The notes beneath the pieces were generated by a model. It saw only the letters and a program-made list of their open reading frames with translations. It made no database searches and was not told the DNA's origin. From Lachnospiraceae bacterium (GTDB lineage: Bacteria; Bacillota; Clostridia; Lachnospirales; Lachnospiraceae), in contig JAAVHZ010000016.1 in assembly GCA_014799465.1 (NCBI GenBank), forward strand, positions 1-64,000: a DNA stretch of 64,000 nt, read 5' to 3'. A program made the translations under genes and the position numbers. Of the stretch, positions 1 through 8,995 are shown in pieces; positions within the stretch are counted from its first letter, which is position 1; the number at the start of each line of letters is the position of its first letter.

Positions 1-122
1 AGTATAACATCTGATGAAGGAAGAACACCTTCTTCTGTTATCAGTAAGAAATGAAATATAGAAACTTGTTAATCAAGTAGTCTTATTGACTACATCATTA
101 TTATACTAGGAGGAATCATTTT

Positions 123-668
123 ATGAGTAAGAAAATTGTTGTTATTACAGGGAGTCCCCGCAAAAACGGAAACAGCTTTGCCATGACGGATGCATTCATC
201 AAAGCAGCGGAAGAGAAAGGGCATACTATTACCCGTTTTGATGCCGCAATGAAGAAAGTAGGCGGATGTCATGCCTGTGAGACCTGTTTCTCTACGGGAA
301 AAGCCTGTACCTTTGATGATGATTTTAATATGATAGCACCGGCAATCCTGGAAGCGGATGTAATCGTGTTTACTATGCCGGTTTACTGGTATTCTATACC
401 GGCACAGATTAAGGGTGTCATTGACCGCATTTTCTCCCTGGTTGTCGGCGGGAAAGATATTGCCGGCAAGGAATGTGCATTGATTACCTGCTGTGAGGAA
501 GATGATATGTCCGTTATGGATGGAGTCCGTATTCCTGTTGAACGTATGTGTGCATTGAACAAATGGAAGGTGGTCGGAGAGGTTTTGATTCCCGGTGTGC
601 TGAATGTTGGAGATATTGACAAGACAGATGGATGCAAAAAAGCAGCGGATTTGGCTGATGCAATCTAA
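123..668 (+). CDS. Flavodoxin-family NAD(P)H-dependent oxidoreductase
   Basis: A 181-residue cytosolic protein of the NADPH-dependent FMN reductase / iron-sulfur flavoprotein-like group. The N-terminal strand is followed by the FMN phosphate loop GSPRKNGNS (residues 10-18), then a CHACETCF cysteine stretch near residue 50 and a PVYWYS flavin-loop motif near residue 90. Such proteins bind FMN and reduce quinones, nitro compounds or other acceptors; the substrate cannot be told from sequence. A strong AGGAGG lies upstream of the ATG. The stop overlaps the start of the next, related but broken, gene (TAATG), so the two formed a tandem pair. An AraC regulator follows. Confidence 0.85.
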   Translation: MSKKIVVITGSPRKNGNSFAMTDAFIKAAEEKGHTITRFDAAMKKVGGCHACETCFSTGKACTFDDDFNMIAPAILEADVIVFTMPVYWYSIPAQIKGVIDRIFSLVVGGKDIAGKECALITCCEEDDMSVMDGVRIPVERMCALNKWKVVGEVLIPGVLNVGDIDKTDGCKKAADLADAI

Positions 669-1089
669 TGAGGACTTATATGGGTAAGAAAATTGTTATT
701 TTAAACGGAAGTCCACGGAAGAACGGGAATACTGCGGTACTGGCTGCCGAATTTACCAGAGGTGCAGAAGAAGCAGGGAATACAGTGACAGAATTTTTCC
801 TTGATGGCATGGATATCCATGGCTGTAAAGGCTGCTTTGGCGGTAATAGCAGCAGGGAATGCCCCTGTGTCCAGAAGGATGATATGAATAAAATATATCC
901 GGCAGTAAAAGAATCTGATGTGATTGTGCTTGCCACGCCGTTGTATTACTGGACTATGACCATTTGATGGAACATCTAAGGTGGAAAAACCTTGGCAATG
1001 TCCTTGCCGGAAGAAATGGACATGTGGGAGATATTGAGGGGAAGCCAGAGCTTCAAAAGGCTTATGAGCTTGGAAAATCAATTGAATAA
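668..1089 (+). pseudogene. Flavodoxin-family oxidoreductase with internal deletion
   Basis: The first 99 codons encode the N-terminal half of a protein homologous to the preceding gene (GSPRKNGNT loop, CKGCFGG cysteines, PLYYWT motif). The frame stops at TGA 965-967, just after PLYYWT. A second frame from 967 to 1089 encodes 40 residues that match the usual C-terminus of this family (NLGNVLAG, GDIEGKPELQKAYELGKSI). About 70-80 residues of the flavin-binding core between the two parts are missing and the halves are in different frames. The simplest reading is a deletion that destroyed the gene. A short N-terminal product could still be made but would lack part of the fold. Confidence 0.75.
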
Positions 1090-1130
1090 ATTATAGAAAG
1101 AAAATGAAGCAGGATGAAAGAGGTTGTATT

Positions 1131-1865
1131 ATGCAGTATTATCAATTAGATGGCGAATATGTTGAATTCGTAGTGTCGGAAAACATTGAAAAACATTTTT
1201 ATGCACATAATCATGTAAGGCATTATATTGTCTCTTTGGTAATGCAGGGAAGTACTGAAGTTTTTTTAGAGAATAAAAAAATTCAATATTGCAAAGACAA
1301 TATATTTATTATACCTCCATATGTCAGACATTCTGTTTATCAAAATAAAGATACGAGGATTGCATCACTGTGTATAGGTACAGATTTTATTGAGAAAAAT
1401 ACGTTATATTCAGCCAAAAATACTATTAAGAACTTTTTAGATTATTTGTACATACAAAAAGCAGTTAATTTTGAGCAGGCACAAATTTTTAATAGTAATG
1501 TAGATACAATTTATAGTATTTATAATGGGAATAAAAAAGAATTTGATAAAGATATATCTGTTATTTCAAATAGAATTATAAGACATCCCGAACAGGAACT
1601 GACAATAAATGATTTGGCGGATGATATTTTTATCAGCAAATACCATTTTATAAGGAAATTTAAAAATTGTATTGGCATGACACCACATCAATTCCAAATT
1701 CAGAACAGAATACGTAAATCTCAGAAATTACTTAATGATGAAAAATCAGTAGTTGAGGTTTCTTATGAAATGGGATTTTATGACCAGAGCCATTTTGATA
1801 AATCCTTTTATAAGATTGTTGGTATATCACCAACAGAATATATACATTCCAAAATAATATTCTAA
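1131..1865 (+). CDS. AraC-family transcriptional regulator
   Basis: About 244 residues: an N-terminal cupin-like sensory domain (HNHVRHYIV; IIPPYVRHSVY is the typical cupin histidine strand) and a C-terminal pair of helix-turn-helix motifs. The recognition parts are visible as LTINDLADDIFISKYHFIRKFK and VVEVSYEMGFYDQSHFDKSFYKIVGISPTEY. I prefer ATG 1131 because AAAGAGG lies 7 nt upstream; an in-frame ATG at 1104 has a poor ribosome site. It probably controls the oxidoreductase genes upstream and/or the cupin gene downstream, which is an inference from position. The effector is unknown. Confidence 0.85.
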   Translation: MQYYQLDGEYVEFVVSENIEKHFYAHNHVRHYIVSLVMQGSTEVFLENKKIQYCKDNIFIIPPYVRHSVYQNKDTRIASLCIGTDFIEKNTLYSAKNTIKNFLDYLYIQKAVNFEQAQIFNSNVDTIYSIYNGNKKEFDKDISVISNRIIRHPEQELTINDLADDIFISKYHFIRKFKNCIGMTPHQFQIQNRIRKSQKLLNDEKSVVEVSYEMGFYDQSHFDKSFYKIVGISPTEYIHSKIIF

Positions 1866-1952
1866 ATTGCATAATGAGCAATTTTTTACAAGAAACAACA
1901 GTTTATTATGGATATAATTTTAGTGAAAACATAATAAACAGGAGGTATAAGG

Positions 1953-2336
1953 ATGAATATATTTGGAATTTTTAGCGATGGGAAATTGGTTTTGCCTGAA
2001 AGAACAGTTGAATTTGCAGAAATTGAATGGCAGAAACATCCAGAATTTAAAGGTGTAGAATTGAAACATATTATTACGGCGAAAGACACAGACGGAAAAT
2101 TCAGTTGTCATTTGGTACGAATTGAGCCAAATTGCAGTATTGGCAGTCATATTCACCAAACTCAATTGGAAATACATGAGATAGTTAAAGGGAATGGTAT
2201 ATGTGTAAATCAAGGAAGCATTATGCCGTATGAGTCTGGTACGATTTCCATCATACAATCAGGCGAAAGTCATGAAGTTAATGCTGGTTCGGAGGGACTG
2301 TATTTGTTTGCTAAATTTATTCCTGCGTTATGTTGA
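1953..2336 (+). CDS. Small cupin-domain protein
   Basis: 127 residues with a single cupin barrel. The first metal-binding motif is visible as GSHIHQTQLEIHEIVKG, and the second as SGESHEVNAG. AGGAGG sits just upstream of the ATG. Single-domain cupins near AraC regulators and flavodoxin-like reductases are common in Clostridia; the role is usually not known (small-molecule binding or isomerase-like). The reading frame ends in FIPALC, slightly earlier than expected, and another frame continues open to 2445, so the C-terminus may have been altered by a frameshift. Confidence 0.7.
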   Translation: MNIFGIFSDGKLVLPERTVEFAEIEWQKHPEFKGVELKHIITAKDTDGKFSCHLVRIEPNCSIGSHIHQTQLEIHEIVKGNGICVNQGSIMPYESGTISIIQSGESHEVNAGSEGLYLFAKFIPALC

Positions 2337-2476
2337 TTGGAGTAATGCTGATATTGGGCTGACTGAGTTTTTAATAAATAAGGGTGCCGAAGCAGAAGAT
2401 GAATTTTTGACACGTCTGTCTGAAATTCAAATTAAGTTTTATTAAATGTGAAGGAACTGTTGTTTTTCAACAGTTT

Positions 2477-2607
2477 CTTTTATTCCCGCAAGCAACGAGC
2501 CAAGTGGCTGCTTGCAGACATTTGGCGACTGCCGCGAGGGTCAAATACCCCGCAGCTTGCTGTGTTACAAATTTGATGCCCCGTCAGCTTGCTGCGGGGT
2601 ATTTGAC
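2477..2607. repeat. REP/MITE-like palindromic repeat, full copy
   Basis: The element starts with a 48-nt segment (2477-2524) that recurs at 25445-25492 with one base difference. That segment folds as GCAAGCA/TGCTTGC with an inner GCC-GGC. It is followed by a perfect 17-bp inverted repeat (2540-2556 against 2591-2607) with a 34-nt spacer, GC-rich against the AT-rich surroundings. It carries no coding frame. The arrangement fits a non-autonomous palindromic repeat family; I recall similar sequences in Lachnospiraceae intergenic regions but cannot verify this here. Confidence 0.75.
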
Positions 2608-2710
2608 TGTGAAAAGCGTTGAGCTTACAAAAAAGTTATGTTACTATAATTTTGGCATTTAGCAATTGTTGTGATTAAATGAAATATATACTTTAAGAGG
2701 TTAATGAAAT

Positions 2711-2923
2711 ATGAAGATATCTAAGATTATATGTAATGTATTTATTATTTTGTTTCTGTCGCTTTGTCTGATTTGTATTTTATGGATACATGTGGGTTCG
2801 CTTGAAATGTATCCTACGGTAGAAACAGAAGGAAAGGCAAGAATAGCAGCAATAGTGGGAGCTGTTATTTTTGGTGTGTCTGCATTGATATGTGTTATAA
2901 TTAAGAAAAAATGCACAAAGTAA
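2711..2923 (+). CDS. Small two-TM membrane protein
   Basis: 70 residues with two hydrophobic helices: residues about 5-28 (IICNVFIILFLSLCLICILW) and about 43-65 (ARIAAIVGAVIFGVSALICVI), joined by a short polar segment and ending in KKKCTK. The second helix and basic tail resemble small integral membrane proteins of unknown role. It lies between the palindromic repeat and another membrane protein gene, about 75 nt upstream of it. The ribosome site is AAGAGG, 10 nt before ATG. No function is proposed. Confidence 0.5.
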   Translation: MKISKIICNVFIILFLSLCLICILWIHVGSLEMYPTVETEGKARIAAIVGAVIFGVSALICVIIKKKCTK

Positions 2924-2998
2924 ATGGGATTTTCATGTTTATCCGGTGTATTGATAATTTGAATCATACCATAAAGATAAAGCAGGGAGGAGAATTTG

Positions 2999-3454
2999 AT
3001 GAAAAGAAAAAGAAGAAAGAGAAAAAGATTTTTTGATGATTTTGAGAAATGGTTTATTGAACTGATTATTGGCATTATTATATTCTTGCTGTCAACTATT
3101 ACATTTGTAGATGGGATTAAATATAAAAGGAGTTTTGATAAAGTAGAAGGTGTAATAGTATCGGAACATTATGTAGACTCTTATTCCGTAATAAGATCGG
3201 GTGGAAGATATCTTTCAAGTGACAGATATTACTTATATGAAGTAAACTATACGATTGATGGAAAAGAATATTACAGTGACAAATATGGTAATGGAAAAAG
3301 TAATTTAAAGCAAAATGATAGTGTCACCATAAAGTACAGAAAGGATAATCCGACAGAACTGATAGATTATCGTGATACCGGAACGGAAGGATTCTTTGGG
3401 ATAATAGGTGGTATAGGATTTATAGTGTTTGGATTTATAGACAGAAAGTACTGA
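2999..3454 (+). CDS. DUF3592-like membrane protein
   Basis: 151 residues. A very basic start (KRKRRKRKRFF) precedes a TM helix at about residues 18-40. A soluble beta-rich domain follows, with the pattern VEGVIVSEHYVDSY ... YYLYEVNYTIDGKEYYS ... VTIKYRKDNPTE, and a second TM helix lies near the C-terminus. The domain pattern, in which a value is converted through V(x)Y-type strands ending in YNPxNP-like KDNPTE, is that of DUF3592. ATG 2999 has GGAGGAG about 7 nt upstream; the TTG at 2996 is too close to it. Function is unknown. Confidence 0.65.
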   Translation: MKRKRRKRKRFFDDFEKWFIELIIGIIIFLLSTITFVDGIKYKRSFDKVEGVIVSEHYVDSYSVIRSGGRYLSSDRYYLYEVNYTIDGKEYYSDKYGNGKSNLKQNDSVTIKYRKDNPTELIDYRDTGTEGFFGIIGGIGFIVFGFIDRKY

Positions 3455-3479
3455 TGAAATAAGAATTATAAAAAAATAC

Positions 3480-3507
3480 TTGCAATTTTAAAATAGTGTG
3501 TTATAGT
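3480..3507 (+). promoter_or_regulatory. Sigma-A-like promoter for clpB
   Basis: TTGCAA (3480-3485), a 16-nt spacer and TATAGT (3502-3507), about 60 nt upstream of the clpB start. No CtsR-type direct repeat or CIRCE palindrome was found by eye between it and the gene. Confidence 0.5.
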
Positions 3508-3567
3508 TGATATAGAACAAATAAATGTTTTGATAAATGGGCATACTGATTAAAAGGAGTGAGTGTT

Positions 3568-6186
3568 ATGAATATAAACAAATTTACAAAGAAATCAATT
3601 GAAGCTATACAGCAGTGTGAAAAGCTTGCCTATGAATATGGTAATCAGGAGATTGGTCAGGAACATTTGTTATATAGCCTTTTAACAGAAGAGGACAGTC
3701 TGATTCTTAAGCTTATATCTAAAATGGAGATACAAAAAGAGTATTTTCTGGGCAGAGTGGAAGAGGCATTGCAAAAGTGTGTAAAGGTTCAGGGCGGACA
3801 GCTTCGTATAAGTAATGATATGAATAAGGTATTGATAAGTGCAGAAGATGAGGCAAAGTCAATGGGAGATGAATATGTATCAGTAGAACATATTTTTCTT
3901 ACCCTTATAAAATATCCTAATAAAGCTGTTAAAGCTATATTTGATGAGTTTGGAATAACAAGAGAAAGATTTCTTCAGGCATTGTCAACAGTTAGAGGAA
4001 ACCAAAGGGTAGTAAGTGATAATCCTGAAGATACCTATGATACATTAGAGAAATATGCGGTAAATCTTGTTGAAAGGGCAAAAAGCCAGAAACTTGACCC
4101 GGTTATAGGAAGAGATGCTGAGATTAGAAATGTTATAAGGATTCTGTCAAGAAAAACAAAGAATAATCCGGTGCTGATAGGTGAACCGGGAGTGGGAAAG
4201 ACGGCCGCAGTAGAAGGTCTGGCACAGCGTATAGTCAGAGGTGATGTACCGGAAGGACTAAAGGAAAAGGAACTGTTTGCACTTGATATGGGTGCATTGG
4301 TGGCAGGTGCCAAGTATAGGGGTGAGTTTGAAGAAAGACTTAAAGCCGTACTTGATGAAGTCAGAAAGAGTGAAGGAAGAATTATACTATTTATAGATGA
4401 ACTTCATACTATAGTGGGGGCAGGCAAAACAGAAGGCTCCATGGATGCGGGAAATATGCTTAAACCAATGTTAGCAAGAGGTGAACTTCACTGTATAGGT
4501 GCGACTACATTGGATGAGTATAGAAAATATATAGAGAAAGACCCTGCACTGGAGAGAAGATTTCAGCCTGTTTTGGTAGATGAGCCTTCTGTTGAAGATA
4601 CAATATCTATCCTAAGAGGATTAAAAGAGAGATACGAGGTATATCATGGTGTAAAAATTACAGATGCCTCTCTTGTATCGGCTGCCACATTATCGGACAG
4701 ATATATATCGGACAGATTTCTGCCTGATAAGGCTATTGACTTGGTGGATGAGGCGTGTGCACTTATAAAAACAGAACTTGACTCTATGCCGACAGAACTG
4801 GATGAATTGTCAAGAAAAGTAATGCAGCTTGAGATAGAAGAGGCGGCATTAAAAAAAGAAGATGACAGGCTGAGTAAAGAAAGATTGGAAAATCTTCAAA
4901 GAGAGCTGGCGGAATTAAGAGATGAATTTACTAATAAAAAAGCTAAATGGGAAAATGAAAAAAGTTCTGTATCAAGATTATCAGAGATTAGAAAACAAAT
5001 TGAAGACATAAATAATGAAATACAGATGGCACAAAGGGAATATAATCTTGAAAAAGTAGCTGAACTCCAGTATGGAAAGCTGCCGGAACTCACAAGACAG
5101 CTTGAAATTGAGGAAGAAAAGGTAAAGAATCAGGAACTTGAACTGGTTCATGAAAGTGTAACAGACGAAGAGATAGCAAAGATAATATCAAGATGGACAG
5201 GTATACCGGTGGCAAAACTTACAGAATCAGAGCGTAATAAGACATTACATCTTGATGATGAGCTGCATAAACGTGTAATTGGTCAGGATGAAGCCGTAAC
5301 ACTTGTTACCGAAGCTATAATCCGTTCAAAGGCAGGAATAAAGGATCCGACAAAGCCTATAGGTTCATTTCTGTTCCTCGGACCGACGGGAGTTGGTAAA
5401 ACAGAGCTTGCGAAGGCACTTGCGGAGAATCTTTTTGATAATGAATCTAACATTGTAAGAATAGATATGAGTGAATATATGGAGAAACATTCTGTATCAA
5501 GACTTGTAGGAGCACCTCCGGGATATGTGGGATATGATGAGGGAGGACAGCTTACAGAAGCTGTTAGGAGAAAGCCTTATTCAGTAGTATTGTTTGATGA
5601 GATTGAAAAGGCACATCCTGATGTGTTCAATATACTTTTACAGGTGCTTGACGATGGAAGAATAACAGATTCGCAGGGACGTACAGTGGACTTTAAAAAT
5701 ACAATTCTTATAATGACATCAAATATAGGCTCATCATATCTTCTTGAAGGAATAGAGCCGGACGGTTCTATAAATGAACAGTCGCAGAACAGTGTAATGG
5801 AAGAATTAAAGGGAAGATTCAGACCGGAGTTTTTAAACAGGCTGGATGAAATAATTATGTTTAAGCCGCTGACAAAAGGAAATATTGATGGTATAATAAA
5901 TCTGCTTATAAAAGATGTGAACAGGAGAATTTCAGAAAAGAATATATCCATAGAACTAACATCTGATGCAAAGAGATTTGTAACAGAGCATGGATATGAC
6001 CCGGTATACGGTGCAAGACCGTTAAAGAGATATCTTCAGAAAAATGTAGAAACTCTGGCGGCAAAGCTGATTATTGCCGGACAAGTAAATACCGATAATG
6101 TTATACAAATTGATGTTAAGGAGGGAAAGCTTTTTGCATCTGTATTAGGGAATCTTGATAAAACGAAGATTGAAAATGAAATGTGA
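3568..6186 (+). CDS. clpB: ATP-dependent disaggregase ClpB
   Basis: 872-residue Hsp100 chaperone that, with DnaK, pulls polypeptides out of aggregates using a hexameric ATPase ring. In order: Clp-N double repeat (about 1-145), first AAA+ domain with Walker A GEPGVGKT (about 205-212), a long coiled-coil middle domain (about 400-525, rich in E, K and L), second AAA+ domain with Walker A GPTGVGKT (about 604), and the ClpB-type D2-small C-terminal domain. The long middle domain and the absence of an IGF/LGF ClpP loop argue for ClpB over ClpC/ClpA. ATG 3568 follows AAAGGAG by 8 nt; a GTG at 3559 overlaps that site. The metal-sensor gene follows after 29 nt and is probably co-transcribed. Confidence 0.95.
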   Translation: MNINKFTKKSIEAIQQCEKLAYEYGNQEIGQEHLLYSLLTEEDSLILKLISKMEIQKEYFLGRVEEALQKCVKVQGGQLRISNDMNKVLISAEDEAKSMGDEYVSVEHIFLTLIKYPNKAVKAIFDEFGITRERFLQALSTVRGNQRVVSDNPEDTYDTLEKYAVNLVERAKSQKLDPVIGRDAEIRNVIRILSRKTKNNPVLIGEPGVGKTAAVEGLAQRIVRGDVPEGLKEKELFALDMGALVAGAKYRGEFEERLKAVLDEVRKSEGRIILFIDELHTIVGAGKTEGSMDAGNMLKPMLARGELHCIGATTLDEYRKYIEKDPALERRFQPVLVDEPSVEDTISILRGLKERYEVYHGVKITDASLVSAATLSDRYISDRFLPDKAIDLVDEACALIKTELDSMPTELDELSRKVMQLEIEEAALKKEDDRLSKERLENLQRELAELRDEFTNKKAKWENEKSSVSRLSEIRKQIEDINNEIQMAQREYNLEKVAELQYGKLPELTRQLEIEEEKVKNQELELVHESVTDEEIAKIISRWTGIPVAKLTESERNKTLHLDDELHKRVIGQDEAVTLVTEAIIRSKAGIKDPTKPIGSFLFLGPTGVGKTELAKALAENLFDNESNIVRIDMSEYMEKHSVSRLVGAPPGYVGYDEGGQLTEAVRRKPYSVVLFDEIEKAHPDVFNILLQVLDDGRITDSQGRTVDFKNTILIMTSNIGSSYLLEGIEPDGSINEQSQNSVMEELKGRFRPEFLNRLDEIIMFKPLTKGNIDGIINLLIKDVNRRISEKNISIELTSDAKRFVTEHGYDPVYGARPLKRYLQKNVETLAAKLIIAGQVNTDNVIQIDVKEGKLFASVLGNLDKTKIENEM

Positions 6187-6215
6187 TGCGGAGGTAAATA
6201 AAAAGTAAAAGTAGA

Positions 6216-6575
6216 ATGAATAATGAAGATATAGAAAAATGTGATTTTATACATGTACATGAGGATTTGGTAAAAGACGTGCTTGATATTATGCCGGAAG
6301 AAGAAAAGCTTTATGATTTGGCAGAGTTTTTCAAAGTATTTGCCGATTCTACAAGAATTAAGATATTATATGTGTTATCCCGTTCAGAAATGTGTGTATG
6401 TGACATTGGCCGTATACTTGGCGTCAGCCAGTCGGCTGTGTCACATCAGCTTAGGATACTTAAGCAGATGCAACTGGTAAAATACAGACGAAGTGGCAAG
6501 ACTGTATTTTACTCACTGTCAGATGCCCATATCAAAACTATTCTGAACCAGGGATTTGAGCATATAAATGAGTAA
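6216..6575 (+). CDS. ArsR/SmtB-family metal-sensing repressor (CadC/SmtB type)
   Basis: 119-residue winged-helix repressor. Two classical metal sites are visible: the alpha3N set (N-terminal Cys near residue 9 in CDFIHVHED plus CVC in MCVCDIGRIL), and a complete alpha5 set matching DxHx10HxxE near the C-terminus (SDAHIKTILNQGFEHINE). The DNA-recognition helix is SQSAVSHQLRILK. In this family, Zn, Cd, Pb or related ions binding these sites releases the operator. No metal pump lies beside it, which is unusual; the only metal exporter in the window is the CDF protein at 61144-62310. It follows clpB closely on the same strand. Confidence 0.88.
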   Translation: MNNEDIEKCDFIHVHEDLVKDVLDIMPEEEKLYDLAEFFKVFADSTRIKILYVLSRSEMCVCDIGRILGVSQSAVSHQLRILKQMQLVKYRRSGKTVFYSLSDAHIKTILNQGFEHINE

Positions 6576-6576
6576 A

Positions 6577-6765
6577 TTAATTAACGAATTGATTAAGGTT
6601 TGCATCATAAACGTAGTTAATAGAGCGAAGCCTTCCCACAATATCATTAATATCCACTGAATGAGAAACGCAAAAATCAACAAGGTCATCATAGTTATCT
6701 CTGAGTTCTGTATTGACATAGCTTAAAAGAATGTTTGGATCCTTTGGAATTTGTTTGTTTGACAT
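6577..6765 (-). CDS. DUF4250 domain protein
   Basis: 62-residue soluble protein. The pattern IPKDPNILLSYVNTELRDNY ... D ... INYVYDANLNQFV matches the small DUF4250 family found widely in Clostridia, whose role is unknown. The start is taken as the ATG five codons into the longest frame, because GGAGG overlaps the outer ATG and lies about 5 nt before the inner one. Its stop is only 2 nt from the stop of the convergent metal-sensor gene, so the two transcripts probably overlap at their ends. Confidence 0.75.
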   Translation of the reverse strand: MSNKQIPKDPNILLSYVNTELRDNYDDLVDFCVSHSVDINDIVGRLRSINYVYDANLNQFVN

Positions 6766-6881
6766 AGTTTCCTCCATTTTTTATAAAAATTAAGTGTTTT
6801 ACAGTATCAATATATATAATAGAGAATTATAACCATAATAATCCGGTTTGTAAAGACATATAATTTTATAAAATAAAATGG

Positions 6882-7562
6882 ATGGCAGAAATTATGATAA
6901 AAAAGACGATTTTTGTAGAAATATTTATTGTGGTTAGTGTATTATTATGTGTGTTAATATTCCGCAGGCAGACAACTGTTGTTACGCAGACAGATGAGGA
7001 AAAAAGGAGGATAGCCTTGACATTTGATGATGGTCCGGGGAAATATACAGAAGAATTATTGGACGGACTTCTGGAAAGAAATGTTAAGGCTACTTTTTTT
7101 CTTATAGGGAAAAATGCAGAAATGTATCCCGAAATAGTAAAACGAATAGAACAGGAAGGGCATATAATAGGAAATCATACATATTCGCATGTAAAACTTA
7201 CATGCATATCAAATGAAAAGGCAATAGAGGAGATTAGAAAGACAAATAGTATTATAGAAAATATTACAGGAAAGAAAGTGGAATATATAAGACCACCGTT
7301 TGGTAATTGGACAAAAAAGCTTGAGAATAGTGTGAATATGAAACCGGTGTTTTGGAGTGTTGACCCAAGAGACTGGAGTGTTCTGAATACGGATACTGTA
7401 ACGTGCCATATTGTAAATAATACATCTGAGGGCGACATAGTGCTTATGCATGATATATTTGAAACATCAGTGGATGCGGCGATGAATGTGGTAGATATAT
7501 TGCAGCAAAAGGGATATGAGTTCGTAACGGTGGAAGACATGTTTGGAAGTGAGGAAAAATAG
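6882..7562 (+). CDS. Polysaccharide deacetylase (NodB/CE4), membrane-anchored
   Basis: 226 residues. An N-terminal TM helix (about residues 8-26) acts as anchor or uncleaved signal, followed by a NodB homology domain. Carbohydrate esterase 4 motifs: TFDDGP (MT1, with the catalytic base and first metal Asp), HTYSH (MT2, metal histidines), RPPFGNW (MT3), DPRDWS (MT4) and LMHD (MT5). Such enzymes remove acetyl groups from peptidoglycan or chitin-like sugars outside the membrane; PdaA/PdaB-type roles in spores or lysozyme resistance are possible. An internal ATG at 6894 is an alternative start. The 3' end lies only 4 nt before the favoured rarA start, suggesting co-transcription. Confidence 0.85.
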   Translation: MAEIMIKKTIFVEIFIVVSVLLCVLIFRRQTTVVTQTDEEKRRIALTFDDGPGKYTEELLDGLLERNVKATFFLIGKNAEMYPEIVKRIEQEGHIIGNHTYSHVKLTCISNEKAIEEIRKTNSIIENITGKKVEYIRPPFGNWTKKLENSVNMKPVFWSVDPRDWSVLNTDTVTCHIVNNTSEGDIVLMHDIFETSVDAAMNVVDILQQKGYEFVTVEDMFGSEEK

Positions 7563-7566
7563 ATTT

Positions 7567-8892
7567 ATGGATTTGTTTGAATATATGAGAAGTACTAATA
7601 TGGAAAAGGAATCACCGCTTGCGGCAAGGATGAGACCGGAAAGTATTGAAGATGTGGAAGGACAGGAGCATATTATCGGAAAAGGAAGGATGTTGTACAG
7701 GGCTATAAAAGCAGATAAGCTTAGTTCGGTAATATTTTATGGCCCTCCGGGAACGGGTAAGACAACTTTGGCAAAGGTGATAGCTAATACGACAAGTGCT
7801 GAATTTACGCAGATAAATGCTACTATAGCCGGTAAAAAGGATATGGAGGGTGTTATTAGCAAAGCAAAAGATAATCAGGGAATGTATGGAAAAAATACAA
7901 TTCTGTTTATAGATGAGATTCATCGTTTTAATAAAGGTCAGCAGGATTATCTTCTTCCGTATGTGGAAGATGGAACGGTTGTGCTTATAGGTGCCACTAC
8001 GGAGAATCCGTATTTTGAAGTTAATAATGCTCTTATTTCACGTTCACTGGTGTTTGAACTGCATACTCTTAAACCGGAAAATATAAAGTCAATACTTATA
8101 AGGGCATTAAAAAATAATGAAAAGGGAATGGGAGCTTATAATGCAGAAATAGATGATGATGCATTGGAGTTTTTGTCTGATGTAGCGGAAGGTGATGCAA
8201 GGAAGGCACTTAACGCACTTGAACTTGGTATTCTCACAACAGAAAGAAGTAATGATGGGATAATACATATAACTTCTGAAATTGCCGAAGAATGTATACA
8301 ACGTAGAAATGTAAGATATGATAAAGATGGGGATAACCATTATGATACCATATCAGCTTTTATAAAAAGCATGAGGGGCTCTGATCCTGATGCAGTTGTG
8401 TATTATCTTGCAAGAATGTTGAATGCGGGAGAGAGTGTAACATTTATAGCCAGAAGGATAATGATATGTGCAGCAGAAGATGTGGGCATGGCAGATCCTA
8501 ATGCTATACGGGTGGCAGTATCAGCGGCAGAAGCCGTTCACCAGCTTGGAATGCCAGAAGCAAGAATACCGTTAGCAGAGGCAGCAATATATGTAGCATG
8601 TGCACCTAAAAGCAATTCAGCATATAATGCGATAAATTCAGCAATGGAATATGTGAAAACCCATCCTTCGTATGGAATTCCGCCATATTTAAGAGATGCT
8701 TCATACCATGGTGCGGACAAGCTTGGAAGAGGTATCGGTTATAAATATGCACATGATTATGAGGAACATTTTGTAAATCAACAATATCTGCCTGATGAGG
8801 TAAAAGATGAGAAATTCTATATTCCGGGAGAACTGGGATATGAGATACGGGCAGGAGAGAGGCTGAAACATCTATTCAAACATTTGCAATAA
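7567..8892 (+). CDS. rarA: Replication-associated recombination protein RarA (MgsA)
   Basis: 441-residue AAA+ ATPase related to clamp loaders, acting at stalled forks with SSB. Visible: RPESIEDVEGQEHIIG near the start, Walker A GPPGTGKTT (about residue 60), Walker B LFIDEIHRFNKGQQD, sensor GATTENPYFEVN, and the C-terminal MgsA tetramerisation region (AEDVGMADPNA, YLRDASYHGADKLGRG). Length matches the family (about 420-450). I use ATG 7567, preceded by GAGGAAAA; a TTG at 7543 overlapping the deacetylase gene is less likely. A promoter for the next cassette begins in its last codons. Confidence 0.93.
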   Translation: MDLFEYMRSTNMEKESPLAARMRPESIEDVEGQEHIIGKGRMLYRAIKADKLSSVIFYGPPGTGKTTLAKVIANTTSAEFTQINATIAGKKDMEGVISKAKDNQGMYGKNTILFIDEIHRFNKGQQDYLLPYVEDGTVVLIGATTENPYFEVNNALISRSLVFELHTLKPENIKSILIRALKNNEKGMGAYNAEIDDDALEFLSDVAEGDARKALNALELGILTTERSNDGIIHITSEIAEECIQRRNVRYDKDGDNHYDTISAFIKSMRGSDPDAVVYYLARMLNAGESVTFIARRIMICAAEDVGMADPNAIRVAVSAAEAVHQLGMPEARIPLAEAAIYVACAPKSNSAYNAINSAMEYVKTHPSYGIPPYLRDASYHGADKLGRGIGYKYAHDYEEHFVNQQYLPDEVKDEKFYIPGELGYEIRAGERLKHLFKHLQ

Positions 8893-8911
8893 TAGGAATT
8901 TGTGTTATAAT
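8884..8911 (+). promoter_or_regulatory. Promoter of the DUF5717/DUF5716 cassette
   Basis: TTGCAA (8884-8889), a 16-nt spacer and TATAAT (8906-8911). It overlaps the rarA stop codon, and the predicted transcript would carry a leader of about 75 nt before the GTG at 8996. Confidence 0.6.
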
Positions 8912-8995
8912 TCTTTCATAATGATTTATACATTGTTTTGCAGGATGTTCCGGCATAACCGTTAGTGTCAAAAATTAAAGTAATGAGGTTTGAAC

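Noticed and set aside
2230-2445. Second + frame overlapping the cupin 3' end, with a plausible-looking tail (AEDEFLTRLSEIQIKF).
   Set aside because: Its first half is the cupin gene in another frame and it has no ribosome site. The tail may be a relic of a longer cupin C-terminus after a frameshift, but this cannot be decided here.
2540-2607. CRISPR repeat.
   Set aside because: A single inverted repeat without regularly spaced further units; it fits a palindromic repeat element.
3455-3567. CIRCE or CtsR operator upstream of clpB.
   Set aside because: Neither the 9-9-9 palindrome of CIRCE nor the CtsR direct repeat is visible; only a sigma-A-like promoter.
7543-7566. TTG start for rarA.
   Set aside because: It overlaps the deacetylase gene and lacks a well placed ribosome site; ATG 7567 is preferred.
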